Origin: Eleginops maclovinus
Taxonomy: Eukaryota > Chordata > Actinopteri > Perciformes > Eleginopidae
Reading direction: 5' to 3'
DNA: 64,000 bases
Assembly (NCBI RefSeq): GCF_036324505.1
Contig: NC_086360.1
Span: 9,778,293-9,842,292, forward strand
Shown here: positions 52,401 to 64,000 of the stretch, piece by piece
Position numbering within the stretch: the stretch's first letter is position 1
How the letters are laid out: the number at the start of each line of letters is the position of its first letter
The notes under the pieces: model-generated
What the model saw: the letters and a program-made list of their open reading frames with translations, nothing else
What the model was told of the DNA's origin: nothing
The model's database searches: none
Made by a program: the position numbers and the translations under genes

Positions 52401-55400
52401 GTGTGTACACGCATGAACAAGCACACAACATGTTCATGGACACAATATGTGTTTGATAGAGCTTCATAGGTAGGTGAGAACAGAACAAATAGGGCTATTA
52501 TAAAGCGGAGCCTCTGGACCTTACAGTATTCATCCAGGGTGTACAGCATTATCACCCTTAACTCGGATATGTCAAATGGGCATCCCTGGGGAGCATCCAG
52601 GAGACTTCTCCACAGCAGGGCTCCTATACCAACTGACTGACTATCTTTAACAGAGATGCTGACAGCTCGGCTTATTCTCCACTTTCCCCTGATGTCAGGA
52701 CTTATTTGTGCCTGGCCACACACATATTGGATTTTATAGCCATGAGAGATGCCTTTTTATTGACACTTGGGGATTGTGTTGCCAAGTCACACCCTGATCT
52801 AAAGGGATGAAGTAAAAGGGACAACTTTAGGAACTTTTATTTTAACCTCTTACAGCTGGGTGTTCGGCATCCTTGGTCAACATTACTGTCTTTAAGAAGC
52901 TTTCTAGATAACCTAAGGCAACAATTGGTACTAACCATGTGACGCTATCTTAGAGATGGTTTGATCAAAACAAACAAACAAACAAACATAATACAAACAT
53001 TTTGGTTAATTATGTTCAAATAACTGAGAAAAAAATAATCATTTGAATAATATATCATAATTCTTACTCTGTTATATCCCAAACAAGTTTGGTATGGGTT
53101 GGTAAACAAGTAAAACAAAACAACAACTAAACAATTGATAAACTGGCATAAAGAGTGATTATGTTCTTTAACTGACTACAGTCCCTATGGTTCAGAATAA
53201 CACACAATGTTTCCCCTCACTGGGCCTCTGGGGACAGCTGCTCACTTACAGTGTGCTTGCATCAACCGTTTTGGGCAGATTAGGTGAAAGAGTGGTGGAT
53301 GATCCGAGAGGGAGTGTTAATGGGTTGGCAGGGAGCTGGTTTAGTGAGTGAGGGAAATTATGAATATAGAGAAGGTCAGTGAATGTCATCTGATCCAAAA
53401 CGGATACTCATCCCTTTCAGTTATCTTTCTCATTAAGATGAGTCAATCTGAAATCTAATGGGCAAAAAAAGAGGCATGAACTTTTCAGAAACCACAAAAA
53501 CACATCATAATTCATGATTTGCTTGTTGTGCTTTTTTCTACAAAAAACTTAGTTTGAACTGGCTGATCTCTATGATGCTTGAATCACATTAAAATGTATA
53601 TGTCCAACTCCGCTAGACTGGCCACTAAGACAACTTTTAAAACGTGTGTTGGTAGTTCAAGTTTTTTTTTCAAACCTTGATTTAAGTTCTAAGCAAGAGT
53701 GCTTTTAAGACATTTTTTAAAATTATTATAATGCACAGTTTGTTCAGAAAGTTTCATTTATCAATTAAAACCATGGGTTTAAGCAAAAATAAACATGGCT
53801 TCAATGACATGCTGAGACAAAGACATTTGTGTATGTAATTCATGTTTTAAACAACCAGGAAAAAAGTACATTTAATAATAACGTGTATATCCTTCCACGT
53901 ACAACATGGAAACTAAGCTGATTTAATTTTTTGTATTTTAGATCTGGCATTGTTGAAGTCCATGATTATACTGCTGGCAGTGACATTTTTCCTCATCTTT
54001 GCATCATTTTATCAGCTGTAGATCACTGAAATAGTGTCACACCAGTAGTCGGTGAAAATGTGGACCCTAGAAACTGAAAACAAGTTATAGCTGCATAGAG
54101 GACAAAAACTCTGCAGGAAACTAAATAATTCCCTTTTTTTTGCCAATATCAAATTTGTACTTAATAAATGTGTTCAGCACTACCATATTCTTTTAACCCG
54201 GAAAGGAGCCTTTTATGTTGATGATGCTTTGCTTTCCTTTAAAGATGATTGAATTGTCTTGTGAACACATGCAGGAGGATAATGGAAGCTGTGTAGATAC
54301 GGGGCTTTAGCTCTGCTTTGACAAAGTCAAACAACAGCTCTCATTTATCACACCAAACAAGATGTCCTCAGTGCCTGGAAATCATTAAGCCCCACCATTC
54401 ATGCTTGAAGTTAATTCTCTCCATATTTTGCTAAATTTGTCAAGCTATGGGGGATTTACTTCTCTTTTCAAAAGGCGGCTCCTGGGACCCCCATCAGATG
54501 AATCTCCAGTCCATGGTCACAGCTTCGCGCTCATGCTAGTTTCATGCCATTGTGAGCAAACATTTTATTTGTTAATATATAGTGGGAGCTCTATAGGAGC
54601 ATCTTAAACTCTAACAGTCCTATTAATTAATGTTTAAAAAGATATATATTTAACAAAAGTGAGCTTCATCATAATATGCTGTCTTCTTTGGTTATAGCTA
54701 CAGAGGAAGCTGGTCAGCCGTAGCACTGTAGTCTGTCCTAATAGTCTCTCTGAGGCAGTCTGCAGGGGAGAACCAGGAAATGGATGTCTGTTTTCCCAGG
54801 AGTATTGCAGCTGCAGACTAATTAGCAAGCATGGCTCAGAATGGTTTAAACTGGTCTGTGCTGTTACCTGCTGTGCCCCAGCTTCTCCCACTGATCTCTG
54901 AAGACTATAACCTTCACCTGGAGGAGACAGAGTACTTTCAGGCAGTAATCTGAAAGGCAAATGTCCAACAAACTGTCACTTTCATTTAGCGTCTTTGACA
55001 ACTCATCATATCTTCCACTGAGTTGTTGAAAGACGAGAGCTGAATTTACTAAAGGAAATAAAGTGCAAGGTGATCCCTAAGTCAACAAAGAAGGTCATGA
55101 ACAGTTAGGATTTTTGTATAAGCGACTGCTTCTTTTCTTATAAGTGACTGTTTCCAGTGGTTGTCAGTTTGTCCCATTAAAAATTCAACACACAGCAACT
55201 TCTTTCCAGTAAGCAGGCTCCTTAAAATTGTTTTGGTTTGTAACCACAATTGATTTCTCAATATGTCACATCTTTCACTGGGTAGGCAACACTTTAAAAA
55301 AAAAAAGAAACACTGCGGACTGAGTTCACTTATCTATAAGACCTAATGCTCTTGGCATATTACGGCATTCAGAAGAAATAGCCTGTTTGCGAGTCCATTC

Positions 55401-56530
55401 ACCGGAAATGTCAGGGCACAGAAAACATTTCTCGACTGCTCTCTGGTCTCATCGTGTTTCATTTGAGATGCCAGCAATGCCAAAGAAAATAAAGCTATTT
55501 TTCCCCTGAAATGGGAAATAAACGTTATGTATATTGCACAGGGAATGTATTGCATGTCTGTCATTTTTGTTTGGGTTGACTAGCAGTAACCTTGGCGCTC
55601 CACATTACATAAGGTGCGTATATTCATTTGGCAAAGTCTTAACTGATAGTCTATCATCTATCAAACACTCAACTGCTTGTTACTTTAATGGTCACTGTAA
55701 AGAGTTTGCAGTCTCATCCTTCATGAAGTACAGCAACTGTTGTCGTCTTGAACTCATTTAGATTACAATAAAATCTATTCCTTTGGCCCTCCCTTCTTAG
55801 TTTTTTTAGAACCACGAATGGCAGGAGAGGGTGGAGCAAAGTTCAACTGAACAAAACATTTTAAGGCGAACAAATGGTTGCAATTACTTTAATGAATGAT
55901 AACACATTATGAAAGGGTTAAAGTTCCAAGACAAAAACAGGGCAGCATCCAATTTGGAAAAGGCCATGTGTTAGCAACCTGCCATTTCAAGCCCTTGGTT
56001 ATCTCTTTTACCCGAAATGAGACCTTAATTTACCACATCCTGCTGTAGTGAAGATTTGACAAACTTAAAACTAGCAACCATAAACCTCAGGAAAATGTTT
56101 CTGATAGACTTTGATACAATCTAACAATTGTTTGAACCAGTGGTATCACCATCTGCTGGCCATTAGAGATCTGGAGGTTGCAGAATCAAAGTAGCAGAGT
56201 ATGTTTAGCAGAGTTCAAACAGTCAGCCACGAATATGTGAATGTGCAGGTGTTGAATTACCTTAGTCAGTGGTGAAAGGACTGGCTTAGATGTTTAGGAA
56301 TCAAAAGAGACTTAACAAGGTTCTCATAGTCCACCCAAACACTGTATTCCAAATATTCCTAATTTGATCAGACCCAGGACAGTACTTAAATAATGTGAAC
56401 GTCTGATTAAATGATAACCGAATGCTAAATAGGGTCTTATTTCCTGATCCCTTTGATTGTTCCCTTTGTCATTTTTGCAACTCAGAAAGGGGGTTTTATG
56501 TGATGTTTCAAAATAATAATCATTATGTTA
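49462..56530. other. Non-coding stretch, no gene recognised
   Basis: AT-rich. It contains a short (AAAC)n run at 52967-52988. The 129-codon minus frame at 52334-52723 has a fairly protein-like composition but no family I recognise and no support from splice-site context. Confidence 0.5.
52967..52988 (+). repeat. (AAAC)n microsatellite
   Basis: Five to six AAAC units without interruption. Confidence 0.85.
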
Positions 56531-57520
56531 TATACTATACTATTTATACGATACGATACTATACTATACTATACTATACTATACTATACTATTTATACGA
56601 TACGATACTATACTATACTATACTATACTATACGATACGATACGATACGATACGATACGATACTATACTATACTATACTATACTATACGATACGATACGA
56701 TACGATACGATACGATACGATACGACACTATACCATACTATACTATACTATATTATCCTATCCTATACTATACTATCCTATACTATCCTATACTATACTA
56801 TACGATAGTATACGATACTATACTATACGATACTATACGATACGATACTATACTATACCATACTATACTATACTATATTATCCTATCCTATCCTATACTA
56901 TACTATACTATACTATACTATACTATCCTATACTATACTATACTATACTATACTATCCTAAACTATACTATACTATACTATACTATACTATCCTATACTA
57001 TACTATACTATACTATCCTATACTATCCTATACTATACTATACTATCCTATCCTATACTATACTATACTATACTATACTATACTATACTATACTATCCTA
57101 TACTATACTATACTATACTATCCTATCCTATACTATACTATACTATCCTATACTATACTATACTATACTATCCTAAACTATACTATACTATACTATCCTA
57201 TACTATACTATACTATCCTATACTATACTATACTATACTATACTATCCTATACTATCCTAAACTATACTATACTATACTATACTATACTATCCTATCCTA
57301 TCCTATACTATACTATACTATCCTATACTATCCTATACTATACTATACTATACTATACTATACTATACTATACTATCCTAAACTATACTATACTATACTA
57401 TACTATACTATACTATACTATCCTATACTATACTATACTATCCTATACTATACTATACTATACTATCCTATACTATACTATACTATACTATACTATACTA
57501 TACTATCCTATACTATACCA
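56531..57520 (+). repeat. Pentanucleotide satellite array (TACTA)n with variant units
   Basis: About 990 bp of 5-bp units. From 56596 to 57520 there are 185 consecutive pentamers in unbroken phase. The base unit is TACTA. Variants are TACGA (left third), TCCTA (mostly the right two thirds), AACTA (four times, each right after TCCTA) and rare TACCA, TATTA, TAGTA and CACTA. The fifth base is A in every unit. The left edge (56531-56595) repeats a TATTTATACGATACGATACT block twice, 49 bp apart. The 332-codon open frame exists only because this 5-bp unit never makes a stop on the plus strand. Confidence 0.97.
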
Positions 57521-60500
57521 TGAACTAAACATATTGTGTTACACCACATTGGAAGAACCTCAATCACCAGCTTGACTGCATTCAAATCATAAGAGTCACT
57601 GTGCAAACACCATATGACTCCTGAACTTCATCTAAAAAACAAATCAGAGAGTATGTGATTATGCTGGAGATATGACTTTCCATTCAAATTAGTGGAGCAA
57701 AAATGATGAGGCAGAGCACGTACAGAAGGGAAGCTTGTTGCCAAACGCTGACTTGTGAAGCAAAGATATGCATGTGGACAAGTAACACTGTTTAAGAAGA
57801 GACGAATAATATCTGATCCTTTGAGCTAACTAGTGTACCATTTCATCAGATTCATGTATAATTCTATTTAACAGAGCCGCTTGGGCTATGTGTAAATAGG
57901 TCAACTGGTGCCAAAGATACCCCAAAGTGTTACTGTACGAGCCTCCACATTTTGGCCCTTTTCTTTTATGTCTTTTTCATTTGTTTAATGCTCAGTTAGT
58001 TGAAGGCTATACCCAAATAATTATTTTAAAAGCAGAAAATACGGGATGAGAGAGCACGGGTGGTTTGAGACATGACAATAAATCTAAATAAATTCAAGGC
58101 AAATACTACAAAAACAAATCTGCTATATAAATGCCAGGTAGTCCAAAACACAGAACACACTGTGAAAACATTTGCGCAGATGGCTACCAAATGTGTGCAA
58201 AAATGTTTAGTTTTTTTGGACTAAATAGATTGTGGGCATGAAACTTAAAATGTCTCACTTAAAGTGCAGTAGACAGGTGTTTGCTTTAATGAATGAATTT
58301 ATGAAGTTAATGTGTATTGCACAAGTTTAAGGGGTAAAAAATAATGACACCCTCAGCGTTTGGATTGTTTCCACGCAGGCGTTGCTTTCACTATGTAATT
58401 CTGTCCTCCCAGAAACGTGAGTGCTAAATTTACAGTACAAAGAAGATGCTTCATAAATTGCTCACCTAAAACACGAAGAGGATAATTATTTGTAATTCCC
58501 AGTAGCTATGTGCAGCTATCCTTAAGTCAGTCTATCTATTTAAGTTCTTTGCAACAGCAGAAGAAACGGTCAACAACTGTAGAAAAAAATGTAGCGTTTC
58601 CTGTATTGTTGGTAGTTGCTGTGCTCGTTGGAAAACGTAACCATTCGGGTTGTCTCTAGGAAAGTTGCTCCAACAATGATACCACCCTGAAATGCTATGG
58701 GGGATATGTTCCTCCAAAAAGCTATCCTAGTGTTAAATTACATCCTGTAGTTTGTAGTTCCTTCACAAGATCAAACATTCAATATGTAAACACTTCTTTT
58801 TTTTAGGGAGATCTGTACAGAGCGTGCCAACTGCAAGAACATGTACATCCTATCTGGGCCTCACTGGAGCACTACTGTCTGCATATGATCTATTTGCATC
58901 CTTACATAGGATCAAGTCATAGCGAAATGTTTCCGGTTTAAATGTTACCTAAAAATAAACAAAAACATGGATATGTCATATATATTTTAATTTGTGATGT
59001 AAGCATGAATGTAAGTTCCTGTTCCTTTTGACCCCCACAAAGGTCGTTGGCAATTCATATTGGTTATATGCTTTGCTCATGAATACATTAAAGTGACACT
59101 CCTCTTGTTTGACCTCTGTAGGTCTACGTACCACAAATGCAAAATGCCAGACATGAAACAGCTTTTACCTCCATACATTCAAATGTCTGTGGTCATTTAT
59201 GGCCCATGGTTATGAATATTTTAGTCCTTTTAGTATGAATTGGGCATAGCAGTCATTCTTCAAGCATACAGTATGTTTTATGTTTGATGAATGAGGTGTT
59301 TCTATCTCCTAAGAGCACACTGTTCTCCATCAAAATGAACTTGCAAAGGAAGTAAACCAGTTTGTCATTAATAGTATAGTGAACACTTCATTAACATATT
59401 TGTTTTATTTAGATTTTGTTATTGTTAAAGTCATATTAAATCAGATTTCTTGAATAAGTAAATAAGACCTGTTCTATAAAATGATATTTTCTAATTTTCA
59501 AATAATTCCAATTATTCACCTTTTTTCATAACAAATGTGTTCTGCCCCCCAAAAGTCTGTGAACGATCTTAGATGTACCCTGGGACTCTCCACCTCACAA
59601 ACTACAAGCAATGCATCTTCTCCATCCCTCCTGAAACTTTAAGTCTAATGTGGCATAATAGGCAGGGAGAGAAGAATCAAATGGTCGCAACATGCAGACG
59701 TTACAGCACATTGCACACTAGACAATCTGGTGAAGCAAAAAGGACAGCTGGAAAGCTGGTTAGGGGATTAGGAGCAGGTGTGCAGGTGTGTGTGGGAGTC
59801 AGGTGATGGGTGGAGGCTGTAAACACTCAGAACTACTGCCTGCGGGGCAGGGAGGGAATAGCAGGCTCTCAGACAAGCCTTTTTCAGATGACATTTGACA
59901 TTACGCAGCAGGGAAAGTGCAGGTGTGAATAATTAAATGAATGATGAATGGATTTTAGCTGCTTCTGTTTCAGGGTCAGGTATTCGTCATGCTGGCTCAC
60001 TGTCTTGAATAAAATGGAGATAATGTTACTTCTTACATCTGTGCTTTTTTTCTATTATGACAAGTCCAAATGTCATATATGAGAAAGGGCTGTCAGGGAG
60101 ACTGACAACAGGATGTACAAAAGACCTATGGGATTACACCAGCCGGGAAGCTAAATCAGGCAAGGTCTAAAGAGGGAAGCAAATTGATTCTTCCCCACAT
60201 CCTACCCATCTTGCGACCCATCTTCCTACCACCTCACTTAGACCACACCCATAAATTCAAACTATGGGCTGTCTGGTAGGAAAGAAAAGTATTCAACACG
60301 ATGAATTATAGAATATAAAAAATATAGCAGGCCTTGGTAAATGGTCAGTAATAATGTAAACTAAAGGGGTTAAATAAACATTATGCTCCTTTTAAACGTG
60401 TTAAAATAGACATGGCCTGTTTTATGCGAGTCCTTAACACTCAGAAATCTGCTAGTACAAGCCAAATCTTTGAAAGAGCATTAATGCATTGTCCTCACAC

Positions 60501-61494
60501 CATTGTTGCATTAGTAACCGGTGGTATTCATTATATAAATCACCCACAGCGCTAAACTGTCAAAGCCGTATTGTCAAGGCTGTAGAAATAATAGAGGCTC
60601 TTTGCTGAGGGGTGGAAATTTAAATTTCAATGTTATCAAAGATGTTTTTTTCTCACAGCAGCATCATTCTTGATACATAAAAATTGCAGAAACCAAAGAC
60701 AAATTCAAAAGACATACTGTACAACAAACACGCCCTGCATAATGGGCCTCTGATGCATTGCAACACATATACGGTAATAATATAAGTTACAATAAGCCCC
60801 ATCTCTCATACAAACACATGCACACAAGCAATCTGGGGTAGACAATCCCTTCTATATGAAAAGATGATGTTGATGACTTATGGGACCTGGCCAGAGGCTT
60901 GTTAATGGCTCCAAAGAGGAAACCATATCGTGAGCCCAGAATCTTTGAAATAAATCACATAAACTTCTTATCAGCTTAAATCAGCTTGTGTGGATTTTTA
61001 CTGCATATTACTCAATACCTCTGAGGATGTTATGCAAGAAATATCATAATCTGCAGTAATGCTGCGCATCAGTCAGATCAAGATTCATGCAGCGGCTTTT
61101 CCACAGCCCGACTCCAGTTTGCTCTGCCATCATTCTATCTTTCCGGTTCTCCAAGCCAGCATTGGGACTGTCTTGCACGATGATGAATATGACCAGCCAG
61201 TAAACCAATTCATACATCTCTCTGTGGGAATCCAACGAGGAACTGTCACCTAAGAATGCATTATGAATTGGAATTCATAAATAATTGGTAAGAAAACACT
61301 GTGAGGCAATCCACAGAAGGTTTGAGGTGGAGGCAGCCAGAAAACCAATGGAAAAAGTCTCACCTATGGGTATAAATATTGTGGTGAAATAGCTTTTCAG
61401 GAATGTAACTAATTCAAAACATATTCATAAACTATTTCAAGCACACTGATACCAGGTAGCATTTTAAGTTTATATAATTTACTGAAAAAAATGG
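57521..61494. other. Non-coding stretch, no gene recognised
   Basis: AT-rich with short frames only. A small palindrome GAAATTTAAATTTC lies near 60616-60629. Confidence 0.5.
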
Positions 61495-61660
61495 TTGCCG
61501 GTTCATAGATACCTGTTCACCTCCTTGTCACTACTGAGGTGCCCTTAAGCAAGGCACCAAGCCCCCTACCACCGCTCTCCGGGGGCTGTACAAAACTGCC
61601 CACTGCTAGGATGGATTACATGCAGAGATAACATGTTGTGGGTGTGCTATACTGAGGTTT
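61495..61660 (+). mobile_element. SINE-like relic (tRNA-type B-box remnant and teleost tail)
   Basis: GTTGCCGGTTCATAGATACC resembles a decayed RNA polymerase III B box. It is followed by CTACTGAGGTGCCCTTAAGC, AAGGCACCAAGCCCCCTACC and CTGCCCACTGCTAGGATGG and then GATTACATGCAGAGATAAC, an order I recognise from a frequent teleost interspersed repeat. The copy is diverged and lacks clear target duplications. Class assignment is inference. Confidence 0.5.
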
Positions 61661-61680
61661 TCATCCTCCAATTCTTCTTC

Positions 61681-61839
61681 TTAATTGAATGTATAATGTC
61701 AACAAATTTCAGAAAACCCCGTTAGTTGAAAGCAATAATATTAATTTGAACCTAATATCTGTTATTTAAACGTGCTATTATTGCTTTTAACTAAACTATA
61801 CAGTTTTGTGGAATCTGTTGACATAATACATTTAATTAA
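61681..61839. repeat. Long imperfect inverted repeat (foldback)
   Basis: The left arm (61681-61741) and right arm (61776-61839) are imperfect reverse complements around a loop of about 34 bp. Matching blocks include TTAATTGAATGTATAATGTC with GACATAATACATTTAATTAA, and AGCAATAATA with TATTATTGCT. It may be a foldback/MITE-like element or a hairpin-forming locus; there is no coding content and no clear target duplication. Confidence 0.75.
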
Positions 61840-61842
61840 AGT

Positions 61843-64000
61843 CATTGTGTTTTAAAGTGTTGTTTTTTGAAGGTAACAGATTGAACAGACCACTGCACAT
61901 AAATTAACAGAAAATCCTGGCAGACTCGAAATTGCCGTTATTTCCCTGCAGTGTAACACCTTAATCGTCACCCAACCTCCGTCTTGTAAACAACGGAATG
62001 ATGCATATACCCCGCCATATGCTGGCAGAGTTGATGGCTGAACTGGTGGGGTAAGGATAATGGATGTGTCAGACGGAGGGGGAGCAGAGATTCAGGTCAG
62101 GGTGTCTGTGTAGAGGCACATCAGGGCTGGCTCCTCGCTGCATTTCAGCCATGTTGGAATATATTAGCTTAATGAAATAGCAAGGGGTATACTGGCACAG
62201 ACTGTAAACTTGCCAGCAGTGTCCACCAGCCCTGTGGTGCCGCAAGGTGATAAAGTAACGTCTCGCCGGCTGTACGAGGGTCACATAAAAGGGTCTCAGT
62301 TTGTGTAATCGACATCATATATCCAATCTTTCACTTCTAGGACACAGCTTTAAATTACAGGAGGCTTTTCTTTCCCTTTTTTTTCTTGCTCCCACAAAAG
62401 ATGATTACGACAGGGTAAATCACTCATCCGCCACTGTTGAATCCCTTATTACAAAGTATTTTGTGCTAATGGTGGGACATACTGAAAGGGCCTTGGGCAA
62501 ATGGTTATAGAATGATTAGTAAGTTGTTTAAACTGTGTGCAATTTTGCTTTGCAAGGAATTCAAAGAAAAAAATAAATGTTACCTCTACCTTGAACTCTC
62601 TATCAAGGCCTCTTAGTTATATCAGATGCCTGCCAAGCTGTCTGCAGAGTTTTATAACCTACATAAAATGTATAAAATGAATAAAGAAAGTTGACAACGC
62701 ATTATTTTTGGCCATGTTACAGGACGCTTCTTTAATAGGGTGTATTTTTTGTGTGTCCGGAGAGACGATTAAGTGTCATTGGTGTCCAAAAACATCAATT
62801 CCTTCCACAGTAATCCTGTGTGTGACATTTATATATTTATCAATTTCAAACTGTCTTTGAGGGAAGGCAATAGTATAACACATTGCTGAGCCAATACAGC
62901 TTGACATTGCAATCCACATGCTGTCGAGTCTTAAATTCACCCAGAAAAGTTTCCCCAAAGCAAGAAGAGTATTTCTTTTATTGGACAGCACGTCTGCACT
63001 TTGATCCTCAAAACTTACAGGGTTCAAAAGCTCCATAAAAGGCGATTGTATTCCCTTTGAAGTGGCATCTATTTTAGGTAACATTTGACGTATTGCATTT
63101 GAAAATTCGGGTCCAAAATCCAGCTGCAGTTCTGATCTTATATTGTCTGGGGAATGTGGTTAAAGAATATGCCTAATTCTCAAGTTTTCCTTTTTTTTAT
63201 GTAGAAGATCTATTTTAATTTTAAGTTTTCAGAAAAATAATCATGCTTTGTCAGTGAACAAGTTTAAATGTGTTAAATAATGTCTATTTAACTACATTTT
63301 GCAGAATGTATAAAATAATTCCAATTTCTGGCCGAACAGAGGAAGCTGGGTCACTTCCGTCATAAATACCAAATGTTCCAAGTAAACTGAGACTAATTAC
63401 CTTGCTGATATTATCCTTGAATACTGCATGTTTCCCACAATGAGAAGAGAGCAGGGATCAATAGTCCAGTTGTTTCCTGCTATTTGCTGAATGCCTGCTC
63501 GGTGCCAGTTAATTTACTTAATGAGCATCAGAATTAGTAATTCTCATTAAGAAAAGCATCCTCACAATTAACCCTGAAATCCCTAACGGGTCCCTAAGAG
63601 AAAGATTAAACCATGTGCTCATTGCGACTGTGATTCTTAAGTAGACAAACGCAGTGTCACTCCACTGAAACGTCTTATAAATCACATAATGCAGATTTTC
63701 ATTTTTTTTGTTCAAATGTTTCTGATCATGTGCGCTACAAAAAAAGCCAGATGCAATACTTCTAACATGACCCTACCCAATAAAACCCTTGTTTAAACAT
63801 ACAATAATGGCCTGCTAGTATTTCGCAATATTGTGTTGTTTATTTTTCATGCCTTGATTTGTAAAGGCCTTGAGGCAGACAATAAGTTCCAAAAGGCAGC
63901 TGTCGCCCAACAACATAATTCTGCTGTCATATGAAGACTTTTTGAAAATGATGGATGAATTTAAACGAAAAGGTCACGTTTTTCCTGATTCTGATTCTGA
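61843..64000. other. Non-coding stretch, no gene recognised
   Basis: AT-rich sequence with short frames only, running to the window end. Confidence 0.5.

Noticed and set aside
52334..52723. 129-codon minus frame with a protein-like look
   Set aside because: No recognisable family and no supporting exon structure; a frame of this size is expected by chance in 64 kb.
54683..54705. TCTTTGGTTATAGCTA resembling mature miR-9
   Set aside because: It lacks two bases of the mature sequence, and no complementary arm is present at hairpin distance on either side.
56525..57523. 332-codon open reading frame of Tyr/Thr/Ile/Leu
   Set aside because: The 5-bp unit TACTA and its variants cannot produce a stop codon on the plus strand, so the frame is a by-product of the satellite.

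Overview
This window looks like a stretch of ray-finned fish (teleost) nuclear DNA with no recognisable host gene. The evidence is the repeat content: a BEL/Pao LTR retrotransposon, hAT-type miniature elements with 8-bp target duplications, L2/CR1-type LINE 3' ends, SINE-like debris and very long dinucleotide arrays, all in an AT-rich background dense in stop codons. I found no convincing host exon, tRNA, rRNA, known microRNA or CRISPR array. The species cannot be named from this sequence. The window is either a gene desert or the inside of a very large intron.

Layout: 1-553 is unique-looking AT-rich sequence. 562-1896 is a hAT-type MITE bounded by the 8-bp duplication GTCTAAAC; it holds L2-like LINE debris and two long (TTA)n/(AAT)n arrays. 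1.9-20.7 kb is non-coding apart from an orphan hAT end (9063-9131), a pair of octamer motifs (10549-10588), two small tandem repeats (16045, 16781) and a decayed transposon end (18690-18787). A (GT)n array lies at 20741-20849 and a minus-strand L2 LINE relic at 21354-22003. 22.0-29.96 kb is non-coding.

The centrepiece is a young BEL/Pao element at 29965-35748. Its two LTRs differ at only 3 of about 578-580 aligned positions. It keeps an intact 863-codon gag-protease frame. Its pol region is reduced to linker pieces: the reverse transcriptase core, the RNase H and the integrase catalytic core are missing, and there are several frame changes. This pattern fits a non-autonomous element that was already deleted when it was copied by a relative. 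After insertion a 489-bp hAT MITE landed in the 5' LTR only; the 3' LTR preserves the empty site.

Downstream, 35.75-56.5 kb is non-coding with a dispersed repeat (39655-39970), a GGGA array, a purine tract and a 19-base G run. 56531-57520 is a pentanucleotide array of nearly 1 kb, its last 185 units free of insertions or deletions. The remainder is non-coding except for a SINE-like relic (61495-61660) and a large imperfect foldback (61681-61839).

All family assignments rest on reading motifs and translations by eye; no database search was run. The most notable object is the gag-only BEL derivative with its nested MITE. I see no convincing sign of a wholly new biological system.
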